5,669 nt of DNA, from assembly GCA_937897495.1 (NCBI GenBank), contig CALCBL010000164.1, positions 1 to 5,669 of the forward strand, written 5' to 3'. The translations under genes were made by a program, and so were the position numbers. The stretch's first letter is position 1. Each line of letters starts with the position of its first letter. This DNA comes from an uncultured Burkholderiales bacterium. GTDB lineage: Bacteria; Pseudomonadota; Gammaproteobacteria; Burkholderiales; Burkholderiaceae_C. The notes below the pieces were generated by a model. It had not been told where the DNA came from, made no database searches, and saw only the letters and a program-made list of their open reading frames with translations. Below, in pieces: positions 1 to 5,612 of the stretch.

Positions 1-830
1 TCATGGCCGTGGGTGCTTATATGGCCTACAACGCCTACATTCGAATTGATGGCATTCCCCTCATTGTTGCGATTCTCAGTGGTGGATTTTTTGCAACGCT
101 GGTGGGTATCTTTTTTGGCATCCCCAGTTTGCGAGTCAAAGGACTCTACTTAGCGGTTGCCACACTGGCAGCCCAATTCTTTTGTGACTGGGCTTTTCTG
201 CGCGTGGGCTGGTTCACCAACAACACGGCGTCCGGCTCAGTTGCAGTCTCTAACTTGAGCATCATGGGGCTGGCCATTGAGACGCCCGTCGAGAAGTATT
301 TGTTCTGCTTGGTGTTCTTGATTGTCTTTGCCCTGCTGGCTAAGAATTTGGTCCGTTCAGCCATTGGTCGTGAGTGGATGGCCATTCGCGACATGGATGT
401 GGCTGCGGCCGTCATTGGCATTCGTCCTATGTATGCCAAGCTCAGCGCTTTTGCTGTCAGCTCCTTCATCGTGGGCGTGGCCGGTGCTTTGTGGGGCTTC
501 GTGCACCTGGGCTCTTGGGAGCCAGCGGCGTTTTCAATTGATCGCTCATTTCAATTGCTGTTCATGGTGATCATTGGCGGCATGGGCTCCATCATGGGCA
601 GTTTTTTTGGCGCAGCCTTCATTGTGGTGCTGCCCATTTTCCTCAATCAGTTTTTGCCTTGGGCGGGCAGTTTGGTGGGCGTTGTCATTTCAACTGCCGC
701 CATCTCTCACACAGAGTTCATGATTTTTGGTGCCTTGATTGTGTGGTTCTTGATTGTCGAACCCCATGGCTTGGCCAAACTGTGGTCAGTGGCCAAGCAA
801 AAGCTGCGCTTATGGCCATTCCCACATTGA
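1..830 (+). CDS. livM: LivM-type ABC transporter permease, 5'-truncated by window edge
   Basis: Inner-membrane permease of a branched-chain amino acid-type (HAAT) ABC importer, which would pair with a LivH permease to form the channel. The 275 visible residues hold several hydrophobic spans, at about residues 18-40, 47-66, 97-116, 148-170, 183-212 and 224-254. Family landmarks are PSLRVKGLYLAVATLAAQ (41-58), the cytoplasmic coupling loop REWMAIRDMDVAAAVIGI (123-140), which contacts the ATPase, and GGMGSIMGSFFGA (192-204). LivM proteins usually run about 320-360 residues, so roughly 60-80 N-terminal residues are missing. The ATG at base 3 is therefore an internal Met, not the start. Bases 1-2 (tc) would complete a Phe codon, giving the usual FMAVGAY. 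The gene ends 43 bases before the binding-protein gene. Family assignment is firm; the substrate is not. Confidence 0.93.
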   Translation, partial: MAVGAYMAYNAYIRIDGIPLIVAILSGGFFATLVGIFFGIPSLRVKGLYLAVATLAAQFFCDWAFLRVGWFTNNTASGSVAVSNLSIMGLAIETPVEKYLFCLVFLIVFALLAKNLVRSAIGREWMAIRDMDVAAAVIGIRPMYAKLSAFAVSSFIVGVAGALWGFVHLGSWEPAAFSIDRSFQLLFMVIIGGMGSIMGSFFGAAFIVVLPIFLNQFLPWAGSLVGVVISTAAISHTEFMIFGALIVWFLIVEPHGLAKLWSVAKQKLRLWPFPH

Positions 831-873
831 TTTTTCCCTCAGTGCTTCACACTTAACTTAACAGGAGACAACC

Positions 874-2211
874 ATGAAGCTTCGTCAACTCGTCCTGGCC
901 GCTACGGTGGCCGTTGCAGGACTTTCCAGTGCGCTGGTTAGCACCGTCGCAACTGCTCAAACCAAAGAGCAATTTTTTCCAGTTTTGGTCTACAGAACCG
1001 GCGCTTACGCACCCAATGGTGTGCCATTCGCCAACGGCTATGTCGACTACCTCAAGCTTGTCAACGCACGCGGTGGTATCAATGGCGTGAAAGTCAGCTT
1101 CGAAGAATGCGAAACTGGCTACGCCACAGACCGTGGTGTGGAGTGCTATGAGCGTCTTAAAGGTAAAAATGGTGGCGCTACAGTGTTCCAACCATTGTCA
1201 ACAGGCATTACTTTTGCGCTGACAGAAAAAGCCCCTGGCGACAAGATTCCTTTGATCACGGCAGGTTATGGTCGCAGCGAATCAGCTGATGGCAATGTCT
1301 TCAAGTGGAACTTCCCCTTGGCCGGTACCTACTGGGTTGCTGGCGATGTGATCATTCAAGACATTGTCAAAAAAGTGGGTGGTGCTGACAAACTCAAGGG
1401 CAAACACATTGCCTTGGTTTATCACGACAGCCCCTTCGGCAAAGAAGCCATTCCGATTTTGCAAGAGCGCGCAGCCATGCACGGCTTCAAGCTGAGCTTG
1501 TTACCCGTCACACACCCTGGTGTAGAGCAAAAGTCAACCTGGTTGCAAATTCGCCGTGATCGCCCTGACTTCGTTTTGAACTGGGGTTGGGGTGTGATGA
1601 ACTCCACCTTGCTCAAAGAAGCGCAAGCCACAGGTTACCCACGTGAGCAAATTTATGGCGTGTGGTGGGCCGGTGCAGAGCCAGATGTCAAAGACATTGG
1701 CGCGGGAGCTAAGGGTTACAACGCCATCACCATGCAACACGGTGCCGAAAAGGGCTCTGCTGTTGTGAAAGAGGTGCTAGAGAAGTTGCACGCCAAAGGC
1801 CAAGGTACAGGCCCTAAGGATGAAGTGGGCGAAGTGCTTTACATGCGCGGTTTGTTCAGCGCCATGTTTGGTATTGAAGGTGTTCGCCAAGCCCAAGAGA
1901 AATACGGCAAAGGCAAAGTCATGACCGGTGAGCAAGCTCGTTGGGGTTATGAGAACTTGAACCTGACACAGCCCAAATTGGATGCCCTGGGCTTCAAAGG
2001 TGTGTTGCGTCCTATTTCAACATCTTGTGCCGATCACATTGGTGCCAACTGGGCTCGCATTCACACATGGAGCGGTAGCAAGTGGGAGTTCTCTAGTGAC
2101 TGGTACCAGGCCGATGAGCAAATCATTAAGCCAATGGTGAAAGCCGCTGCTGACAAATATGCTGCAGAAAAGAAACTGAATCGCCGTACACCGGCTGATT
2201 GCCAGTCTTAA
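874..2211 (+). CDS. Periplasmic substrate-binding protein of HAAT-type ABC transporter (LivK-like, Peripla_BP_6)
   Basis: Periplasmic solute receptor that should deliver its ligand to the LivM-containing permease encoded just upstream. Residues 1-28 form a Sec signal peptide: MKLRQ, a hydrophobic core, then ATA before a likely cut between A28 and Q29. There is no lipobox Cys. The mature protein begins with a beta strand (FFPVLVYRTGAYAPNG, 34-49), followed by a segment typical of Leu/Ile/Val-binding-protein relatives (NGYVDYLKLVNARGGINGVKV, about 54-74, shown here only in outline), and later HIALVYHDSPFGKEA. At 445 residues it is longer than E. coli LivK/LivJ (about 370), like relatives that bind aromatic acids, amides or other non-amino-acid solutes. 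The only four Cys are C79, C91, C385 and C443, all after the signal peptide, so two disulfides are possible. The ATG at 874 has a strong AGGAGA (863-868) five bases upstream. The ligand cannot be read from the sequence. Confidence 0.92.
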   Translation: MKLRQLVLAATVAVAGLSSALVSTVATAQTKEQFFPVLVYRTGAYAPNGVPFANGYVDYLKLVNARGGINGVKVSFEECETGYATDRGVECYERLKGKNGGATVFQPLSTGITFALTEKAPGDKIPLITAGYGRSESADGNVFKWNFPLAGTYWVAGDVIIQDIVKKVGGADKLKGKHIALVYHDSPFGKEAIPILQERAAMHGFKLSLLPVTHPGVEQKSTWLQIRRDRPDFVLNWGWGVMNSTLLKEAQATGYPREQIYGVWWAGAEPDVKDIGAGAKGYNAITMQHGAEKGSAVVKEVLEKLHAKGQGTGPKDEVGEVLYMRGLFSAMFGIEGVRQAQEKYGKGKVMTGEQARWGYENLNLTQPKLDALGFKGVLRPISTSCADHIGANWARIHTWSGSKWEFSSDWYQADEQIIKPMVKAAADKYAAEKKLNRRTPADCQS

Positions 2212-2221
2212 GCATAGGTCA

Positions 2222-2241
2222 CACCGCACGCATGTGCGGTG
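2222..2241 (+). terminator. Intercistronic GC-rich hairpin after the binding-protein gene (weak terminator or mRNA 3' stabiliser)
   Basis: CACCGCAC (2222-2229) and GTGCGGTG (2234-2241) form a perfect 8-bp stem with a GCAT loop, starting 11 bases after the stop codon of the binding-protein gene. Only CTTTGG follows, so there is no real T-run and complete termination is unlikely. A hairpin placed directly after the binding-protein gene is a known way for ABC operons to protect the upstream mRNA and make more binding protein than membrane parts, as with malE. That role is inferred here. Confidence 0.45.
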
Positions 2242-2242
2242 C

Positions 2243-2302
2243 TTTGGTAACTGCGAAAGCAGTTGCCAAATGAAAGTCTCAGCGCCTGAGATTTTCATTT
2301 GG
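2243..2302 (+). promoter_or_regulatory. Two overlapping, mutually exclusive long hairpins just upstream of livF
   Basis: Hairpin A pairs TTTGGTAACTGC (2243-2254) with GCAGTTGCCAAA (2259-2270), 12 bp including one G-U, closed by a GAAA tetraloop. Hairpin B pairs 2266-2282 with 2286-2302, 17 bp including one G-U, with a CGC loop; its outer arms are CCAAATGAAA and TTTCATTTGG. The bases CCAAA (2266-2270) are needed by both, so A and B cannot form fully together. B ends four bases before the livF ribosome binding site (2307-2311). It could affect livF translation, mRNA processing or read-through. No T-run follows B, so it is not a standard terminator. Pairing is seen directly; function is inferred. 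Confidence 0.5.
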
Positions 2303-2306
2303 TCAT

Positions 2307-2311
2307 AAAGG
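2307..2311 (+). promoter_or_regulatory. Ribosome binding site fixing the livF start at 2320
   Basis: AAAGG lies eight bases before the ATG at 2320. The in-frame TTG at 2299 lies inside the 3' arm of the large hairpin and has no purine-rich site in front of it, so 2320 is preferred. Confidence 0.7.
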
Positions 2312-2319
2312 CAGAGTCC

Positions 2320-3129
2320 ATGAGCGATAAAAAAATTGTATTGAATGTCAGTGGCATCGAAGTCATTTACAACCACGTCATCTTGGTGTTGAAGGGGGTC
2401 TCCCTGCAAGTTCCTGAGCAAGGCATTGTGGCTATTTTGGGTGGCAATGGTGCTGGCAAAACCACCACCTTGCGGGCCATTTCCAATCTGCTCAAAGGTG
2501 AGCGCGGCGATGTCACCAAGGGCAGCATTGAGTTGCGTGGTGAGCGCATTGAAAACCTCACTCCTGCCGATTTGGTCAACCGCGGTGTGGTGCAAGTGAT
2601 GGAAGGACGGCATTGCTTTGCGCACCTCACCATTGAAGAAAACCTCATGACGGGCAGCTACACGCGCAAGGACAAAGGTGAAATTGCGGCCAACCTTGAA
2701 AAGGTGTACACCTATTTCCCACGTCTCAAAACACGTCGCACTTCACAAGCGGCTTACACCTCAGGTGGCGAACAACAAATGTGTGCCATTGGCCGCGCCT
2801 TGATGACCAACCCAAGCGTCATGCTTTTGGATGAGCCTTCTATGGGCTTGGCCCCACAAATCGTGGAAGAGGTGTTCAACATTGTCAAAGATTTGAACGA
2901 GAAAGAAAAAGTCACGTTCTTGATCGCAGAGCAGAACACCAACATGGCGCTCAAGTACTCTGATTACGGTTACATCATGGAGTCGGGTCGCATCGTGATG
3001 GACGGCGCGGCCGAAGACCTGCGGACCAACGAAGACGTGAAAGAGTTTTACCTCGGCATGGGCGGCGGCGAGCGCAAGAGCTTCAAAGATGTGAAGAGCT
3101 ACAAACGACGCAAGCGTTGGTTGGCTTAA
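2320..3129 (+). CDS. livF: LivF-type ABC transporter ATP-binding protein
   Basis: Cytoplasmic ATPase subunit of the HAAT importer, acting as a heterodimer with a LivG-type partner that is not in this window. From the ATG at 2320 it has 269 residues. Walker A is GGNGAGKT (41-48), the Q-loop Gln is Q92 (VVQVMEGRHCF), the signature is TSGGEQQ (147-153, Thr in place of the usual Leu), and Walker B is VMLLDEP (167-173). LIAEQN follows (201-206), with Gln at the usual switch-His position, which is normal for LivF rather than LivG. LivF proteins are commonly about 235 residues; this one carries a very basic tail, RKSFKDVKSYKRRKRWLA (252-269). I recall similar tails in LivF homologues next to PaaK-like genes. 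The next gene starts 28 bases downstream, so the two are almost certainly co-transcribed. Confidence 0.93.
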   Translation: MSDKKIVLNVSGIEVIYNHVILVLKGVSLQVPEQGIVAILGGNGAGKTTTLRAISNLLKGERGDVTKGSIELRGERIENLTPADLVNRGVVQVMEGRHCFAHLTIEENLMTGSYTRKDKGEIAANLEKVYTYFPRLKTRRTSQAAYTSGGEQQMCAIGRALMTNPSVMLLDEPSMGLAPQIVEEVFNIVKDLNEKEKVTFLIAEQNTNMALKYSDYGYIMESGRIVMDGAAEDLRTNEDVKEFYLGMGGGERKSFKDVKSYKRRKRWLA

Positions 3130-3146
3130 TTTTTCCAATCACCTTC

Positions 3147-3152
3147 AAAGGA
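3147..3152 (+). promoter_or_regulatory. Ribosome binding site deciding the start of the PaaK-like gene
   Basis: AAAGGA sits five bases before the ATG at 3158. A second in-frame ATG at 3170 would leave 17 bases, too far for good initiation, so 3158 is the better start. Confidence 0.7.
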
Positions 3153-3157
3153 TTTTT

Positions 3158-4420
3158 ATGAAGACGCACATGGATGCATTGGAAACGCGCGACCCTGCAG
3201 CGCGCGAGTCGGCCTTGTTGGCGGCATTGCCTGGGCAAATTGCACACGCACAAAAAAATGCGCCTGCTTTCGCAGAAATTTTAAAAGACATCAACGCGGC
3301 TGACATCACTTCGCGCAATGCATTGGCCAAACTGCCAGTGATTCGCAAATACGAGTTGCTTGAAAAACAAAAAGCCTCACGAGCAGCGGGTGGCAGCGTG
3401 TTCGGCGGCTTCAGTGCCGTGAGCTATGGCCAACAAATGCCGCGCGTGTTTTCTAGCCCTGGCCCTCTTTATGAGCCTGAAGGTTCGCGCCCCGATTACT
3501 GGCGCATGGCGCGCGCCATCGCGGCGGCTGGCTTTCAGTCGGGCGAACTCATTCACAACTGTTTCAGTTATCACTTCACACCAGCGGGCTCCATGATGGA
3601 AACCGGTGCCCATGCCTTGGGCTGCACGGTGTTTCCTGGCGGCATTGGCCAAACCGAACAACAAGTGCAAGCCATGGCTGAGTTGCAGCCAGCGGGCTAC
3701 ATTGGCACGCCCAGCTTCTTGAAAATCATTCTTGAAAAAGCGGCCGAAATGGGTGTCGCCTTGCCCTCTGTCAAAAAAGCCTTGGTCTCTGGCGAAGCCT
3801 TTCCGCCAAGCTTGCGTGACTGGATGACTGAACGCGGCGTCAATGCTTACCAGTGTTATGCCACAGCAGATGTGGGCCTCATTGCCTACGAAACCAGCGC
3901 ACGCCAAGGGCTGGTGATTGACGAAGGCGTGATCGTTGAAATTGTGCGACCTGGCACGGGCGATCCTGTGCCCGAAGGCGAGGTGGGTGAATTGGTCATT
4001 ACCAGTTTGAACCCAGACTATCCCTTGATACGCTTTGGCACCGGTGACTTGTCGGCTATTTTGAGTGGCCATTGCCCTACCGGTCGAACCAATCAACGCA
4101 TCAAAGGTTGGATGGGCCGTGCAGATCAAACCACCAAAGTGCGCGGTATGTTTGTGCATCCCGGACAAGTGGCTGAGGTGGTCAAGCGCTTTCCATCTGC
4201 ATTGCGCGCCCGCCTCATTGTTCAAGGTGAGATGGCCAATGACAGCATGGCGCTGCATGTGGAAACCACAGCAGCCCACGGTGCTGAAGCCGAGTTGAAG
4301 GCGCAGATTGCAGAGGCCATTCGCGATGTCACCAAGTTGCGCAGCGATGTGCATTTGGTAGCCCCCGGCACTTTGGCCAATGATGGCAAAGTGATTGAAG
4401 ACGCACGCAGCTATCAATGA
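3158..4420 (+). CDS. Phenylacetate-CoA ligase-like protein (PaaK-related, ANL/AMP-binding superfamily) with altered ATP loop
   Basis: Cytoplasmic homologue of aryl-CoA ligases, which join a carboxylic acid to CoA through an acyl-adenylate. Its 420 residues match the length of PaaK (about 430). Recognisable adenylation motifs are YATADVGLIAYE (234-245, the A5 region), YPLIRFGTGDLS (288-299, equivalent to YPLIRYRTGD, with the ATP-ribose-binding Asp at D297), the hinge GWMGRADQTTKVRG (317-330) followed by MFVHPGQV, and a C-terminal NDGKVIED with K411 in the place of the catalytic A10 lysine. What is missing is the Ser/Thr/Gly-rich phosphate loop (SSGTTG in PaaK). The corresponding region reads FSSPGPLYEPEG (98-109). 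The protein could be a ligase with a variant loop, a non-adenylating acyl-binding relative, or a sensor. Close linkage to livF suggests it handles the imported solute. Family membership is confident; the reaction is not. Confidence 0.82.
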   Translation: MKTHMDALETRDPAARESALLAALPGQIAHAQKNAPAFAEILKDINAADITSRNALAKLPVIRKYELLEKQKASRAAGGSVFGGFSAVSYGQQMPRVFSSPGPLYEPEGSRPDYWRMARAIAAAGFQSGELIHNCFSYHFTPAGSMMETGAHALGCTVFPGGIGQTEQQVQAMAELQPAGYIGTPSFLKIILEKAAEMGVALPSVKKALVSGEAFPPSLRDWMTERGVNAYQCYATADVGLIAYETSARQGLVIDEGVIVEIVRPGTGDPVPEGEVGELVITSLNPDYPLIRFGTGDLSAILSGHCPTGRTNQRIKGWMGRADQTTKVRGMFVHPGQVAEVVKRFPSALRARLIVQGEMANDSMALHVETTAAHGAEAELKAQIAEAIRDVTKLRSDVHLVAPGTLANDGKVIEDARSYQ

Positions 4421-4431
4421 AAGTTTGACTT

Positions 4432-4448
4432 TGCACAAAATGGGTGCA
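4432..4448 (+). promoter_or_regulatory. Inverted repeat TGCAC-N7-GTGCA, NtrC-site-like
   Basis: TGCACAAAATGGGTGCA is a 17-base inverted repeat with 5-base perfect half-sites. Its length and spacing equal those of enteric NtrC sites such as TGCACCAACATGGTGC at glnA, and it agrees with TGCACCA-N3-TGGTGCA at 12 of 14 fixed positions. No sigma-54 element with correct GG-N10-GC spacing follows it in the gap, so regulation by NtrC is only a possibility. It could be a site for another dimeric regulator or chance. Confidence 0.3.
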
Positions 4449-4541
4449 CTTGAGGCTTGGCAACCTCTTAAATTATGAGGTGTTGGTTCGTGCGCTGAAT
4501 CTTCTTGGCGTGCTAAGACGCTACACTTGGCAGTCTAATTT

Positions 4542-4546
4542 AGGAG
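4542..4546 (+). promoter_or_regulatory. Strong ribosome binding site for the Bug-type gene
   Basis: AGGAG lies six bases before the ATG at 4553. It fixes that start, which is also where a standard signal peptide begins. Confidence 0.75.
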
Positions 4547-4552
4547 TTATAG

Positions 4553-5536
4553 ATGAAACGCTTGTTGGTCCTTGCTGCTGCTGCCTTAGCCTTGGTAGCG
4601 CACGCTCAAAATTTCCCTGGCACAAAGCCTATTTCCATCGTGGTTCCCTTCGCTGCTGGCGGCCCCACCGACAAAGTGGCCCGTGACCTCGGCGTGGCCA
4701 TGGCCAAGACATTGCCAGGCGGCAATTTTGTGGTCGAAAACGTGGCAGGTGCCGGTGGCACCATTGGCGCCTCCAAAGTGGCACGCGCCAACCCAGATGG
4801 TCACACACTGTTGTTGTTCCACATTGGCATGGCTGCAACGCCAGCCCTTTATCGCAAACTCTCTTACAAGCCCTTAGAAGACTTTGAGTACTTGGGCATG
4901 GTCAATGATGTGCCCATGACCTTGGTTGGCAAGCCACAGTTGCCTGCCAACACCTACCGCGATTTTGAAAACTACATTCGTGCCAACGCTGGCAAGTTGA
5001 ACATTGCCCATGCGGGCTTGGGTTCAGCTTCGCACATTTGCGGCATGTTGTGGCAAGCGCAATTGCAGTCTAAAGATGCCATGACCACCATTCCTTTTGG
5101 CGGCACAGCACCTGCCATGAATGCCTTGGTTGGCGGTCAAGTCGATGTGATGTGCGATCAAACCACCAACACCACTGCACAAATTGAGTCTGGCCGTATC
5201 AAAGCATTTGCTGTGACCACCGCCAAACCTTTGTCAGATCACAAATTCTTGAAGCACTACCCTTCATTGCAAGAAATGGGCATGAAAGGTTTTGACCTCA
5301 CCATTTGGCACGGTTTGTACGCCCCTAAAGGCACGCCAGCTGCCATCACAACAGCGTTGAACGATGCCATGAAGAAGGCGCTGAAAGATCCTGAGTTCAT
5401 CAAGAAGCAAGAAGGCTTGGGCGCGCTGGTTGTCACCGACAAACGCGTGGAACCCGCAGAGCACAAAAAGTTTGTGGCTGCAGAAATCCAGAAAATCAAA
5501 GTGGCCGTCGATGCCAGCGGCAAGTACGCCGATTGA
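4553..5536 (+). CDS. Bug/TctC-family periplasmic tripartite tricarboxylate transporter (TTT) substrate-binding protein
   Basis: Periplasmic receptor of the Bug family, which binds carboxylates or other small solutes for TctA/TctB-type carriers, or as an orphan receptor. The 327 residues match the family length (about 320-330). A Sec signal peptide occupies residues 1-18 (MKRLLVLAAAALALVAHA, cut before Q19). The diagnostic ligand loop is PFAAGGPTD (32-40), followed by VVENVAGAGGTIGASKVA and NPDGHTLLLF (80-89), then the second-lobe loop FGGTAPAMNALVGGQVDVM (near 182-200). Two Cys, C163 and C201, are the only ones and could form a disulfide. No TctA or TctB gene is present in the window, so this is a stand-alone receptor here. 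It follows the transporter operon after 132 bases and is closed by a strong terminator. The ligand is unknown; a related carboxylate is a reasonable guess from context only. Confidence 0.93.
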   Translation: MKRLLVLAAAALALVAHAQNFPGTKPISIVVPFAAGGPTDKVARDLGVAMAKTLPGGNFVVENVAGAGGTIGASKVARANPDGHTLLLFHIGMAATPALYRKLSYKPLEDFEYLGMVNDVPMTLVGKPQLPANTYRDFENYIRANAGKLNIAHAGLGSASHICGMLWQAQLQSKDAMTTIPFGGTAPAMNALVGGQVDVMCDQTTNTTAQIESGRIKAFAVTTAKPLSDHKFLKHYPSLQEMGMKGFDLTIWHGLYAPKGTPAAITTALNDAMKKALKDPEFIKKQEGLGALVVTDKRVEPAEHKKFVAAEIQKIKVAVDASGKYAD

Positions 5537-5551
5537 TGTTTTCGCGCCATG

Positions 5552-5582
5552 AAAAAACCGCCTCACTGAGGCGGTTTTTTTT
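5552..5582. terminator. Bidirectional Rho-independent terminator
   Basis: CCGCCTC (5558-5564) and GAGGCGG (5568-5574) form a perfect 7-bp GC-rich stem with an ACT loop. It is flanked by six A on the left (5552-5557) and eight T on the right (5575-5582). On the + strand it lies 15 bases after the stop of the Bug-type gene. On the minus strand the A-run becomes a T-run, so it can also end the converging gene whose stop is at 5613-5615. Confidence 0.93.
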
Positions 5583-5612
5583 CGTCCGAACAAGCCAGAC
5601 TTCAAGTCAAAA

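Larger units (their letters stand above)
4421..4552 (+). other. 132-base gap between the PaaK-like and Bug-type genes
   Basis: This stretch holds a short inverted repeat (4432-4448), three copies of CTTGGC (4456, 4504, 4526), a possible small stem CAACCTC (4461-4467) with GAGG-TG-TTG (4477-4485), and the ribosome binding site of the next gene. I find no convincing terminator for the upstream operon and no sigma-70 promoter with good boxes at proper spacing. It is unclear whether the downstream gene is transcribed by read-through or from its own promoter. Confidence 0.4.

Noticed and set aside
3..5. ATG at base 3 as the true start of the LivM gene
   Set aside because: The protein would lack its first membrane spans, and the frame is open to the window edge, with MAVGAY being an internal family motif.
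2299..2319. TTG at 2299 as an alternative, longer livF start
   Set aside because: It sits in the hairpin arm without a ribosome binding site, while the ATG at 2320 has AAAGG eight bases upstream and matches the normal LivF N terminus.
2017..2625. A 202-codon minus-strand open frame across the gap before livF
   Set aside because: It overlaps both the end of the binding-protein gene and the livF Walker A region, shows no domain, and part of it is simply the antisense of the hairpins.
4420..4432. AAAGT-TTG-ACTTT as a terminator of the upstream operon
   Set aside because: It is a 5-bp AT-rich stem with no T-run and would be too weak.
3377..4438. A 353-codon open frame on the minus strand across the PaaK-like gene
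   Set aside because: It lies opposite a gene with clear family motifs. Its translation is rich in His, Cys and Gln without recognisable domains, and it has no supported start. It is a shadow of the codon bias of the + strand gene.
4457..4474. TTGGCA followed by TAAATT as a sigma-70 promoter for the Bug-type gene
   Set aside because: The boxes are only six bases apart, far short of 16-18. TTGACT at 4425 has only ACTTGA at 17-base spacing. Neither is convincing.
4505..4541. TTGGCG or TTGGCA as the -24 part of a sigma-54 promoter
   Set aside because: The invariant GC is not found ten bases after GG in either case: TTGGCG has it at eleven, and TTGGCAGTCTAATTTA has TA there.
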